From Coriobacteriaceae bacterium (GTDB lineage Bacteria; Actinomycetota; Coriobacteriia; Coriobacteriales; Eggerthellaceae), in NCBI GenBank assembly GCA_004555335.1, contig SFII01000053.1, forward strand, positions 1 through 9,376: DNA of 9,376 nt, written 5' to 3'. Below, piece after piece: positions 1-5,172 of the stretch; positions within the stretch are counted from its first letter, which is position 1; every line of letters begins with the position of its first letter. The notes beneath the pieces are model-generated. The model searched no databases and was not told the DNA's origin. It saw only the letters and a list, made by a program, of their open reading frames with translations. The position numbers and the translations under genes were made by a program.

Positions 1-381
1 AAAGCCGCTTTCGTAATCGCCCTGATAAGCGGCCTGCTTGCGATAGCGTGCTTCCTTTCGGCGAAGGGGATCTTCGCCCTGGTGTTTGCTGGAGCTGTCT
101 TGATCGGGTCGCTTTTCGCGGTGCTCGATGTGCTTTCGCCCGTTCTGGTGAAGGGTTTTTTCGGAAGCAGGGATTACCCGAAGATCTTCGCCCGCTTTGC
201 GATGATCACCAATCTGGTGCCGGGATTCGCGGTGCTCGCCTTCAGTGCCATCTCTGCCCGAAGCTGGACGACAACCTTCGCGGCGGGCGGCGCTTGCCTG
301 GCCATCACCCTGGCAAGCGGCCTGTTCGCCATGGCGAGGGCGAACAGGCTCAAGCGGGACTGCGTCTTCGAAGGGGAATAG
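1..381 (+). CDS. C-terminal part of a major facilitator (MFS-type) transporter, 5' truncated by the window edge
   Basis: The frame is open from base 1 and ends at TAG 379-381, giving 126 residues with no start, so this is the tail of a longer gene. The translation is strongly hydrophobic, with about four membrane segments separated by short loops (for example AFVIALISGLLAIACFL, FALVFAGAVLIGSLFAVLD and AGGACLAITLASGLFAMAR), and it ends in a short charged tail, RANRLKRDCVFEGE. The loop GFFGSRDYPKIFARFAMITN resembles the 'G..DYA.IY.R' loop after a late helix in MFS carriers, especially the oxalate/formate-antiporter-like group. The family call rests on that loop and on the helix pattern, and the substrate cannot be told. 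The gene converges on the thioesterase remnant with only 6 bases between the two stop codons, and no terminator fits in that gap. Another polytopic permease family is possible. Confidence 0.6.
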   Translation, partial: KAAFVIALISGLLAIACFLSAKGIFALVFAGAVLIGSLFAVLDVLSPVLVKGFFGSRDYPKIFARFAMITNLVPGFAVLAFSAISARSWTTTFAAGGACLAITLASGLFAMARANRLKRDCVFEGE

Positions 382-387
382 GATCCT

Positions 388-746
388 CTACTGGAGGTGC
401 ATCACGGTAGCGGTCATGCGGGCGCAGTGGGTGCCCAGGTCGTCGAAGACGTCGACCGTGTAAAACCCTAGCCTGCGTCCGTTGCGGTCCGGGCGCGCTA
501 CGGCGATCAGACGGCTTCCCTTGCAGGACTTCATGGTGTTGATGCAGTTGCTGACCGAAGACGACGGGGGCTGGTTGACGTTCGAGCTGATTGCGAGCGC
601 GAAGTCCGCCAGCGTGAAGTAGACGCCGTTGCCTCGAGAGTTTCGAAATCGAAGGAATCGATGCGTGCTCCCAGGCAATTGCTTGCGAAGCGGTCGTTGG
701 AGAAGAATTCCCGGATCTGGTCGAGGGTTTCCATCGTCTGGTCCAT
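388..746 (-). pseudogene. PaaI-family hotdog-fold thioesterase, broken by an internal out-of-frame deletion
   Basis: Two minus-strand frames together give most of a PaaI-type acyl-CoA thioesterase. The first begins at ATG 746-744 behind an AAAGGA ribosome site and reads MDQTMETLDQIREFFSND, then RFASNCLGARIDSF, the usual N-terminal helix. The second supplies the rest: GNGVYFTLADFALAISSN (the hotdog helix, family 'GG.xFTLADxA'), later GFYTVDVFDDLGTHCARM, ending at the stop 390-388. The frames do not join: the switch lies at about 633-650. About 20 to 25 residues expected between them are missing, including the family's H-x-N-x-x-G-x-x-x-GG stretch that forms part of the active site. The start-to-stop span is 359 bases, not a multiple of three, against roughly 400 to 420 for an intact gene. 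The first frame runs to a stop near 531. A simple one-base sequencing error would not explain the missing block, so I read this as a real deletion. Any product would be inactive. Confidence 0.72.
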
Positions 747-780
747 GATTCGTCCTTTCGGTTGGTTACGTGCCAAGCGG

Positions 781-786
781 ATTATC
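781..786 (-). promoter_or_regulatory. Possible -10 box of the thioesterase remnant
   Basis: On the minus strand this reads GATAAT, five of six matches to TATAAT. It would place a start near 774 and give a leader of about 28 bases before the ATG at 746. No convincing -35 box is visible 16 to 18 bases upstream, so the call rests on the hexamer and its position. Confidence 0.3.
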
Positions 787-855
787 CCACAAGGCCGCAG
801 GCGGTGCGGATATTCGCGGGTGCGTGGAAGGCGCGCGGCGGCCTTTGCGTTGGTG

Positions 856-861
856 TATAGT
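856..861 (+). promoter_or_regulatory. Possible -10 box of galU
   Basis: TATAGT stands in an otherwise GC-rich upstream region, 76 bases before the galU ATG. Transcription would begin near 868, leaving a leader of about 70 bases. The sequence 17 bases upstream (GC-rich) is no match to TTGACA. The AT-rich hexamer is conspicuous, but the promoter is not proven. Confidence 0.35.
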
Positions 862-937
862 GTTCTGGTTTGGAATACCCGCCTGCGTTTCCCACGTGCA
901 GGCGCAGACGAGGGCTTTTCGCCCAGGAGGTTCGTTC

Positions 938-1753
938 ATGAAGGCTCTTATCCCCGCTGCGGGCATGGGAACGCGGTTCCTGCCGGCAACCAAGGCGATT
1001 CCGAAGGAAATGCTGCTGGTTGTGGACCGTCCCGTCATCCAGTACGTCGTCGAAGAGGGCCTGGCTTCCGGTGCCGACGAGGTCGTGATCATCAACAGCC
1101 GCGAAAAGAAGGCAATCGAAGACCATTTCGCCCCCGACGCCGATCTGGAGGCGACCCTGCGCGAGCGCGGGAAGGACGTCTACGCCGAAGCCGTCGCGCA
1201 TGCGGGCAATCTCCCTGTCTCCTTCGTCTACCAGGACGAGCCGCTCGGCCTGGGGCATGCGGTCCACTGCGCGGCGCAGAAGATGGACGGCGATCCCTTC
1301 TTCGTGCTTCTGGGCGATGTGATCGTGCCCGACAACCAGATGCTGGTGAAGATGCGCGAGGTGTCCGAGCGCCATGGCGGTGCGAGCGTGATCGCCGTGC
1401 TGCCCGTCCCCGAAGACCAGGTGAGCCGCTTCGGCGTCATCGCAGGCGAGCCTGCCGAAGATGGGGTGTGGAAGGTCGACCGGTTGGTCGAGAAGCCGCC
1501 AGTCGATCAGGCGCCGTCCAATCTGACCATCTTCGGACGCTATCTGCTTTCCCCGCGCGTGATGGAGCTGCTCGCCGAAGTGAAGCCCGGTGCCGGCAAC
1601 GAGATCCAGCTCACCGACGCCCTTGATGCGGTGCTTGCGGAAGAGGAGATGTACGCGCTGATCATCGACAACGAAGACGGCTTCGACACCGGCACGGTGG
1701 AAACCTGGCTGGATACGAACAACCGCCTGTATGCACGCCGAATGGGCAAGTAG
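938..1753 (+). CDS. galU: UTP-glucose-1-phosphate uridylyltransferase (UDP-glucose pyrophosphorylase)
   Basis: GalU makes UDP-glucose and pyrophosphate from UTP and glucose-1-phosphate in the cytoplasm, supplying polysaccharide, glycolipid and galactose metabolism. The 271-residue protein starts with the nucleotidyltransferase signature MKALIPAAGMGTRFLPATK (G9, G11, T12, R13, K19) followed by IPKEML. It continues with QDEPLGLGHAV (about 99-109), LLGDVI, VEKPP, NLTIFGRYLL, EIQLTDAL and GFDTGTVETWLDTN near the end, all in the family order. At 271 residues it is at the short end of the family (commonly near 290-300). The ATG at 938 was chosen over an in-frame ATG at 770 because GGAGG lies at 926-930 with 7-base spacing and the family N-terminus begins exactly here. 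The gene stands alone: the divergent thioesterase remnant lies upstream and a strong terminator follows. A 6-bp hairpin (ATGGGC/GCCCAT, 1742-1758) spans the stop codon. Confidence 0.95.
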   Translation: MKALIPAAGMGTRFLPATKAIPKEMLLVVDRPVIQYVVEEGLASGADEVVIINSREKKAIEDHFAPDADLEATLRERGKDVYAEAVAHAGNLPVSFVYQDEPLGLGHAVHCAAQKMDGDPFFVLLGDVIVPDNQMLVKMREVSERHGGASVIAVLPVPEDQVSRFGVIAGEPAEDGVWKVDRLVEKPPVDQAPSNLTIFGRYLLSPRVMELLAEVKPGAGNEIQLTDALDAVLAEEEMYALIIDNEDGFDTGTVETWLDTNNRLYARRMGK

Positions 1754-1778
1754 CCCATTTGCGCGGAATCGCGTTTCG

Positions 1779-1805
1779 GAAGGGAGGCTCCGTGCCTCCC
1801 TTCTT
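1779..1805 (+). terminator. Intrinsic terminator of galU
   Basis: There is a perfect 10-bp stem, GAAGGGAGGC (1779-1788) with GCCTCCCTTC (1794-1803), and a 5-base loop TCCGT. TT and a mixed TGCATT stretch follow. The stem is very strong but the T-tract is short and interrupted. It starts 26 bases after the galU stop. On the minus strand no T-run follows, so it should act mainly on galU transcripts. Confidence 0.75.
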
Positions 1806-1915
1806 GCATTCCAACGCCGTTTTTGGAGGTGATGGGTTGGTGGGTTTTAGAGTGGAAAGCACATCCGGAGATGCCTAGACGATGGCTCTCGGGTAAGGAG
1901 TAACCCCTAGAACGC

Positions 1916-1957
1916 AAAACGACCCGGGTCGGAAAAAGGGGAGGAAACCGACCCGGG
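1916..1957 (-). terminator. Terminator-like hairpin at the end of the candidate C-rich RNA
   Basis: On the minus strand a perfect 10-bp GC-rich stem (arms 1957-1948 and 1932-1923) encloses the loop TTTCCTCCCCTTTTT. TCG and then TTTT (1919-1916) follow. The T-run is short and set three bases off the stem, so termination strength is uncertain. GACCCGGGTC (1921-1930) is itself a perfect 10-bp palindrome, and CGACCCGGG occurs twice as a direct repeat (1920-1928 and 1949-1957), so a protein-binding site is an alternative reading. Confidence 0.4.
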
Positions 1958-2062
1958 CCTGCAAGGAGGGAGGCGATGCGTATCGCATCGCAGCCGCCAG
2001 ATAATTTGGGGAAAGGGAGGAGGCGGCTTCAAACTTCAAGGAGGGTGCCTTTCTGTTTGACA
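1916..2062 (-). ncRNA. Candidate small RNA with repeated C-rich, anti-Shine-Dalgarno-like segments
   Basis: I see no credible protein gene between 1804 and 2335, but the minus strand folds well. In order from the predicted start near 2062: a 4-bp CTGT/ACAG hairpin; an unpaired CCCTCCTT (2045-2038); a 7-bp hairpin AGCCGCC/GGCGGCT (arms 2028-2022 and 1998-1992) with a 23-base loop containing TCCTCCC and TTTCCCC; directly abutting it, an 8-bp hairpin GCGATGCG/CGCATCGC (1991-1973, loop ATA); an unpaired CTCCCTCCTT (1972-1963); and a 10-bp hairpin CCCGGGTCGG/CCGACCCGGG (1957-1923) whose 15-base loop contains CCTCCCC, followed by TCGTTTT. A TATAAT box precedes it. Unpaired CCUCC in several places recalls C-rich small RNAs of Gram-positives (for example RsaE) that pair with ribosome-binding sites. 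The role is inference, and I recognise no named RNA family. The opposite strand (purine-rich, GGAGG repeats) could instead be the functional one. Confidence 0.4.
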
Positions 2063-2068
2063 GCATCC

Positions 2069-2074
2069 ATTATA
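2069..2074 (-). promoter_or_regulatory. Consensus -10 box (TATAAT) upstream of the candidate C-rich RNA
   Basis: The minus strand reads TATAAT exactly, and transcription would start near 2062. The hexamer 17 bases upstream (TCATGT) is a poor match to TTGACA. No protein gene could use it sensibly: the minus-strand ATG at 2066 is only two bases from the box and opens a frame without protein character. Confidence 0.4.
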
Positions 2075-2229
2075 GAGACCTTCGGTGGAGAACATGAGAG
2101 CAGGTCATGGCGCTTTTATGGATATGATTTCCCCTTGGCAACCTTTTTTGTCGAAAAGGAAACAGAATCGCCCGTTTGCGCGAATGGCCTTGCTTTTTTG
2201 CGTTTGGTGAACCCGTGCCGCGGGTGAAG
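2075..2229. other. Gene-free interval, AT-rich patches, no recognised element
   Basis: This part lies between the candidate minus-strand RNA and the promoter of the methyltransferase-like gene. It has lower GC content than its surroundings and T-runs at 2144-2149 and 2191-2196. It holds one small hairpin, CCTTTT/AAAAGG (2142-2159, 6-base loop). Neither T-run follows a GC-rich stem, so I do not call a terminator. The open frames across it have no protein-like composition. I see no tRNA and no cobalamin, SAM or other familiar riboswitch motif. Confidence 0.4.
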
Positions 2230-2235
2230 TATACT
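2230..2235 (+). promoter_or_regulatory. Probable -10 box of the methyltransferase-like gene pair
   Basis: TATACT (five of six matches) lies 100 bases before the ATG at 2336. A TTGGTG is present at 2204-2209, but its 20-base spacing is too long to be a good -35. A start near 2242 would give a leader of about 94 bases. That leader can form a weak hairpin (GAGCC with GGTTC) around a CCGG repeat, not recognised as a riboswitch. Confidence 0.4.
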
Positions 2236-2335
2236 GTCTCATTGGCGCGTGGGAGCCGGTTGCCCTCCGGGGTTCTCGGCGATTATCCTCCAGCGCTTCC
2301 CAGCAAACCATCGCCTCTACGCGAAAGGATCGGCT

Positions 2336-3223
2336 ATGCCAGATATCCAGCTTCGGTTCCACCATGACATGCTCGTGCTTTCTTCCCCGATTGCAGCAGC
2401 GTTGGAACGTCAGGGTTTCGAAATCGAGGGGGATATCGAGCTTCTGCTCATGACCGAGCCGGAAGAGGCTGCCGATGCGGTGCGCATGCAATCCGTTGCC
2501 GGCGCCCAGTGCCTGGTGACTCCTACGCAGGGAATCACTGAAGCCCGCTTGGCAAGGCAGCGCATGGAAGGCCATGCGCAGGAAGTGGCGGACGCGGCGG
2601 TTGGCATGCTTCGTCAGTACAAGCCGCAGCATCTGATCGCCGAAATCGGTGCAACGGGCCTTCCCATCGATCCGGGCTCCAAGCCCTCGCTGCTTGCGAA
2701 CCGGGACCAGTATTCCGCGGCGGTGGCGTTGTTTGCAGGCAAAGACGTGGACGCCATCTTCTTCAGCGACCTCGCGAGTGCCGATGACCTGCGATGTGCG
2801 CTTATGGGAGGGCGCCGCGTGTGCGACCTTCCCCTGTTCGCGAGCGTGAGGGCCGACGCCGAAGGCAAGGTCTTAGGGCGCAGCATGATCGTGGAGGAAT
2901 GCGCCGCGGTCGCGCAGGAATACGAGGCGAGCGTCTTCGGAATCCATATGGACGCGGACCCCGATGACGTGGTGGCCGTGACGAAGCGCCTTGCGGGTGC
3001 CTGCGATATCCCCATCCTGGTGCAGGTCGATGTCTTCCCGAAGGTGAGCCGCCTTCCCAGGCATGAGCCCGAATCTGCCTACAGCATGCCCGACGACATG
3101 GTGCAGCTTGCCGCGCGCCTGCGCGCAGCGGGAGCGCAGTTCCTGCGCGCATCCGGCAAGGCGACCCCTTCCTACACGGGTGCTCTTGCCGCGACCGTCA
3201 TGGGCGTGGACTGCATCCGCTAG
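2336..3223 (+). CDS. Homocysteine S-methyltransferase-fold protein lacking the zinc-binding cysteines
   Basis: The 295-residue protein follows the barrel of the homocysteine S-methyltransferase family (as in the N-terminal domain of MetH). Seen in order: a short N-terminal block ending GDIELLLMTEPEEAADAV (family 'GD..LL..T.PE.V...'); GAQCLVTPTQGITEARL (family 'GAD.I.TNTFG'); IAEIGATGLPID (family 'GSIGPTG'); DVDAIFFSDLASADDLRCAL; and a C-terminal GAQFLRASGKATP that aligns column by column with 'GA...GGCCGT.P'. The three zinc ligands are absent: the 'G.NCS' cysteine is replaced by Met205 (FGIHMD), and the 'GGCC' pair by Arg-Ala-Ser-Gly (271-274). The N-terminal 'DGAMGT' is also lost (SSPIAA). 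Zinc-dependent methyl transfer to homocysteine is therefore unlikely. A different substrate, or a regulatory role, is inference. The start is supported by AAAGGA 7 bases upstream. The next gene begins 9 bases after the stop, indicating an operon. Confidence 0.7.
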   Translation: MPDIQLRFHHDMLVLSSPIAAALERQGFEIEGDIELLLMTEPEEAADAVRMQSVAGAQCLVTPTQGITEARLARQRMEGHAQEVADAAVGMLRQYKPQHLIAEIGATGLPIDPGSKPSLLANRDQYSAAVALFAGKDVDAIFFSDLASADDLRCALMGGRRVCDLPLFASVRADAEGKVLGRSMIVEECAAVAQEYEASVFGIHMDADPDDVVAVTKRLAGACDIPILVQVDVFPKVSRLPRHEPESAYSMPDDMVQLAARLRAAGAQFLRASGKATPSYTGALAATVMGVDCIR

Positions 3224-3232
3224 GGGGTTGTT

Positions 3233-3499
3233 GTGAGCCGCAAGCCCATCAGCAATCTGGAACGCAGCGAAGATTACGGTGCCCTGCAAAGGGTGGTGGA
3301 CGCGCTCTTCAAGGAATCCGACTTTGCGAGCAGGCTGGATGTGGTCATCATGGCCGAATCCTTCGACCTGCCTTCCGACCTTTTGGAGATAGTGGGCCTG
3401 CTTCCCTCGGGCACCTATTCCAGGCAGTCGCTGTGTACCCAGCTGAACTCCTCGATTTCGGGGCATGCCTGGGGACAGGTGTATGGGACGGTGGAGTAG
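3233..3499 (+). CDS. Small conserved-looking protein of unknown function, paired with the methyltransferase-like gene
   Basis: This is an 88-residue soluble protein read from a GTG start, with GGGGG (3223-3227) overlapping the stop of the preceding gene as ribosome site. I do not recognise the family. The N-terminal half is predicted helical (ALQRVVDALFKESDFASRL). The middle reads DLPSDLLEIVGLLPSGTYSR, and the C-terminal part is polar, with LCTQLNSSISGHAWGQVYGT. There is no signal peptide, membrane segment or metal-binding cluster; it has a single cysteine. The 'P..LL.....LP.G.Y' pattern faintly resembles DUF2795-type helical domains, but that is a guess. Good codon bias, a proper ribosome site and 9-base spacing support a real gene co-transcribed with its neighbour. 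It ends 8 bases from the 3' end of the convergent 6S-like RNA. Confidence 0.72.
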   Translation: MSRKPISNLERSEDYGALQRVVDALFKESDFASRLDVVIMAESFDLPSDLLEIVGLLPSGTYSRQSLCTQLNSSISGHAWGQVYGTVE

Positions 3500-3506
3500 G
3501 CAAAGG

Positions 3507-3678
3507 AAAAGCCCCACCCCCGACCAAAGGATGAACCCACCTGACTAAGGTGGGTGCCCGCAGCAGCCTTCCTGGCTTTCGCATCAACGGACGCGAATCC
3601 CCATTCCAACGGCAATCTGAGGCTCCCTTGAATTATGCATCGGTCCATCGCGTAAATAGGAACCGAGGGTGAAGCTCG
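3507..3678 (-). ncRNA. ssrS: Structured RNA, probable 6S RNA
   Basis: 6S RNA binds housekeeping RNA polymerase by imitating an open promoter. On the minus strand a closing helix of 17 consecutive pairs joins 3677-3661 (GAGCTTCACCCTCGGTT) to 3525-3509 (GGTCGGGGGTGGGGCTT). Seven of these pairs are G-U, so it forms only in the minus-strand RNA. After an internal loop come 8 more pairs (3649-3642 with 3537-3530). Then a bubble opens: its 3' side carries the strong hairpin ACCCACCT-TAGTC-AGGTGGGT (3555-3535) followed by TCA, which resembles the hairpin of the 6S bubble. The inner 8-bp helix and this hairpin share a few bases and compete. An apical arm follows (AGCCT 3624-3620 with AGGCT 3569-3565, inner stem TTCGCG/TGCGAA). 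The 3' edge runs into TTTT (3510-3507). An AATAAT box predicts a start at the 5' edge of the closing helix. Length (about 172 nt) fits 6S. As I recall, many Firmicutes have 6S beside rarA. The structure is firmer than the 6S name. Confidence 0.6.
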
Positions 3679-3725
3679 ACATCGATTATTCTCCAGCTTG
3701 CCTCGCAAAACCACCCTTGATTTTT
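3664..3725 (+). terminator. Possible terminator of the 2336-3499 transcript, overlapping the 6S-like promoter
   Basis: On the plus strand CGAGGGTG (3664-3671) pairs with CACCCTTG (3712-3719), 8 bp with one G-U, and A then TTTTT (3721-3725) follows. The enclosed 40 bases contain a smaller stem, AAGCT/AGCTT (3672-3676 with 3695-3699). The loop is long for an intrinsic terminator. No closer terminator follows the stop at 3499, so the two-gene mRNA might run antisense through the 6S-like gene and end here. Confidence 0.3.
3685..3690 (-). promoter_or_regulatory. -10 box of the 6S-like RNA
   Basis: The minus strand reads AATAAT, five of six matches to TATAAT. Seven bases downstream is 3678, next to the first base of the 17-bp closing helix, so promoter and structure agree on the 5' end. 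There is no good -35 match at 16-18 bases; upstream is TGGTTTTGCGA. Confidence 0.45.
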
Positions 3726-3836
3726 ACCCGAAGTGCGTTTTCGGATGCCTGCGGGGCGGTGGGGCCGGCGGGGTGGCCCATTGCGGGGACCGCCCGAAGG
3801 CCGTGTTCTCATACGGGGGCTTCTACCTGCGCGCTG

Positions 3837-3845
3837 TGGTAAAGT
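3837..3845 (+). promoter_or_regulatory. Extended -10 promoter for rarA, predicting a leaderless mRNA
   Basis: TGGTAAAGT is an extended -10 element (TG, one base, TAAAGT). The rarA ATG begins at 3853, eight bases after the box, which is where transcription should start. No Shine-Dalgarno sequence fits in the intervening TTGCCCC. No clear -35 box is seen. Confidence 0.5.
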
Positions 3846-3852
3846 TTGCCCC

Positions 3853-5172
3853 ATGGAAAACCTATTCAGCGAAATCGAAACCCAGGCGAAGAACAGCGTA
3901 GCCCCCCTTGCGGTGCGCATGAGGCCGCGTACCCTTGACGAGCTGGTGGGCCAGGCACAGGCGGTCGGTCCCGAAAGCTGGCTTCGCCAGGCGATTGAGA
4001 ACGACAACCTCTCGAGCGTCATCCTGTTCGGGCCCGCAGGCACGGGCAAGACTTCCATCGCGCGCGTTATCGCGCATTCCACCAAGGCTGCCTTCGTGGA
4101 GGTTTCCGCTATTGGCGGCACGGTTTCCGACCTCCGCCGCGAAATCAAGGAAGCCCAGAGCCGCCTGGTCTCGCGCGGCCAGCGCACCATCCTGTTCATC
4201 GACGAGATCCACCGCTTCAACCGCAGCCAGCAGGATGCCCTGCTCCATGCGGTGGAGGACCGCGTGGTCATTATGGTGGGCGCCACGACGGAAAACCCCT
4301 TCTTCGAAGTGAATTCGGCGCTCATCTCGCGCAGCCGCGTGGTCGAGCTGAAATCCCTCTCCGATGAGGAGGTGGGTCTTCTCGTGGACCGCGCCCTGGA
4401 AGACGAGCGGGGCTTCGGGGGGCGCTACGCCCTCACGGACCAGGCGCGCGACGCGATCATCATGCTCGCCGGCGGCGACGGCCGCGGATCGCTCACCACC
4501 TTGGAGCTGGCATGCGCGCTCGTCGAGCCGGGCACGCCGGATGATCCCGCCCTCGTGTCCGAAGACGACGTGCGCAAGGCGACCCCGTACCGCACCCTCG
4601 CCTACGACAAGAAGAAGGACATGCACTATGACGTGATCAGCGCCTTCATCAAGTCGATGAGGGGCAGCGATCCCGATGCCGCGCTTTATTGGCTCGCCCG
4701 TATGATAGACGGCGGCGAGGACCCCAAGTTCATAGCGCGGCGCATGTTCATCGCCGCTTCGGAGGACGTGGGCAACGCCGACCCCCAGGCGATCCTGGTT
4801 GCCGAGGCCGCGTTCCGGGCGGCGGAAGTCATCGGTTATCCCGAATGCCGCATCAACCTGGCGCAGGCGGCGATCTACCTTTCCCTCGCTCCCAAGAGCA
4901 ATGCGGCGGAAGCGGGAATCGACGCCGCATTGGCCGAGGTGCGCCGCGGTCCCATGAGGGAGGTGCCCGCCCACTTGCGCGACAGGCATCGTCCCGGTTC
5001 GGAAAACTACGGCGAATACAAGTATCCGCATGATTATCCTGCCGGTTGGGTGGAGCAGCAGTACCTTCCCGACGGCCTGGAGCGCGGTTGCTTCTTCAAT
5101 CCCTCCGAAAGGGGTTGGGAGGCCTACCGGATGGAGGCGACAGTCCGCGACCGCATGGAAGGCGGCGCGTGA
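3853..5172 (+). CDS. rarA: Replication-associated recombination protein A (RarA/MgsA), AAA+ ATPase
   Basis: RarA is a cytoplasmic AAA+ ATPase of the clamp-loader clade (bacterial MgsA, eukaryotic WRNIP1) that acts at stalled or gapped replication forks. The 439-residue protein opens with MENLFSE and PLAVRMRPRTLDELVGQ, typical of the family. The Walker A motif GPAGTGKT is at 60-67, and Walker B with the RarA-specific extension, FIDEIHRFN, is at about 115-123. Sensor 1 GATTENP is at 143-149, and the arginine-finger region ISRSRV is at 158-163. The C-terminal half has AYDKKKDMHYDVISAFIKSM, RGSDPDAALYWLARMI and EDVGNADP, the conserved MgsA C-terminal domain, and ends with HDYPAGWVEQQYLP. The length matches the family. 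The ATG at 3853 was preferred to an in-frame ATG at 3733 because the extra 40 residues are Gly/Arg-rich without family resemblance. The gene begins a co-directional run ending with alaS. Confidence 0.96.
   Translation: MENLFSEIETQAKNSVAPLAVRMRPRTLDELVGQAQAVGPESWLRQAIENDNLSSVILFGPAGTGKTSIARVIAHSTKAAFVEVSAIGGTVSDLRREIKEAQSRLVSRGQRTILFIDEIHRFNRSQQDALLHAVEDRVVIMVGATTENPFFEVNSALISRSRVVELKSLSDEEVGLLVDRALEDERGFGGRYALTDQARDAIIMLAGGDGRGSLTTLELACALVEPGTPDDPALVSEDDVRKATPYRTLAYDKKKDMHYDVISAFIKSMRGSDPDAALYWLARMIDGGEDPKFIARRMFIAASEDVGNADPQAILVAEAAFRAAEVIGYPECRINLAQAAIYLSLAPKSNAAEAGIDAALAEVRRGPMREVPAHLRDRHRPGSENYGEYKYPHDYPAGWVEQQYLPDGLERGCFFNPSERGWEAYRMEATVRDRMEGGA

Noticed and set aside
2057..2076. TTGACA followed by TATAGA on the plus strand as a promoter
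   Set aside because: The spacing is only 8 bases. The same AT-rich patch reads TATAAT on the other strand.
1976..2227. An 83-codon plus-strand open frame in the long intergenic region
   Set aside because: Its composition is not protein-like, it has no sensible ribosome site, and it overlaps the hairpins. Its ATG lies inside the 8-bp GCGATGCG stem.
2236..2335. Cobalamin or SAM riboswitch before the methyltransferase-like gene
   Set aside because: I find none of the conserved cobalamin-box or SAM-aptamer sequences; only a weak hairpin is present.
3563..3577. Minus-strand AGCCAGGAAGGCT as an SRP RNA (4.5S) apical signature
   Set aside because: The SRP motif needs GGAAGG followed by AGCAGC and a specific asymmetric loop. 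Here GGAAGG is followed by CTGCTGC, and the wider fold is a long rod instead.
3733..3852. Upstream in-frame ATG (3733) as the rarA start
   Set aside because: It would add 40 Gly/Arg-rich residues with no family resemblance, covering the promoter-like TGGTAAAGT.
3862..5031. A 389-codon minus-strand open frame antisense to rarA
   Set aside because: It is the same codon-bias shadow; the plus strand is unmistakable RarA.
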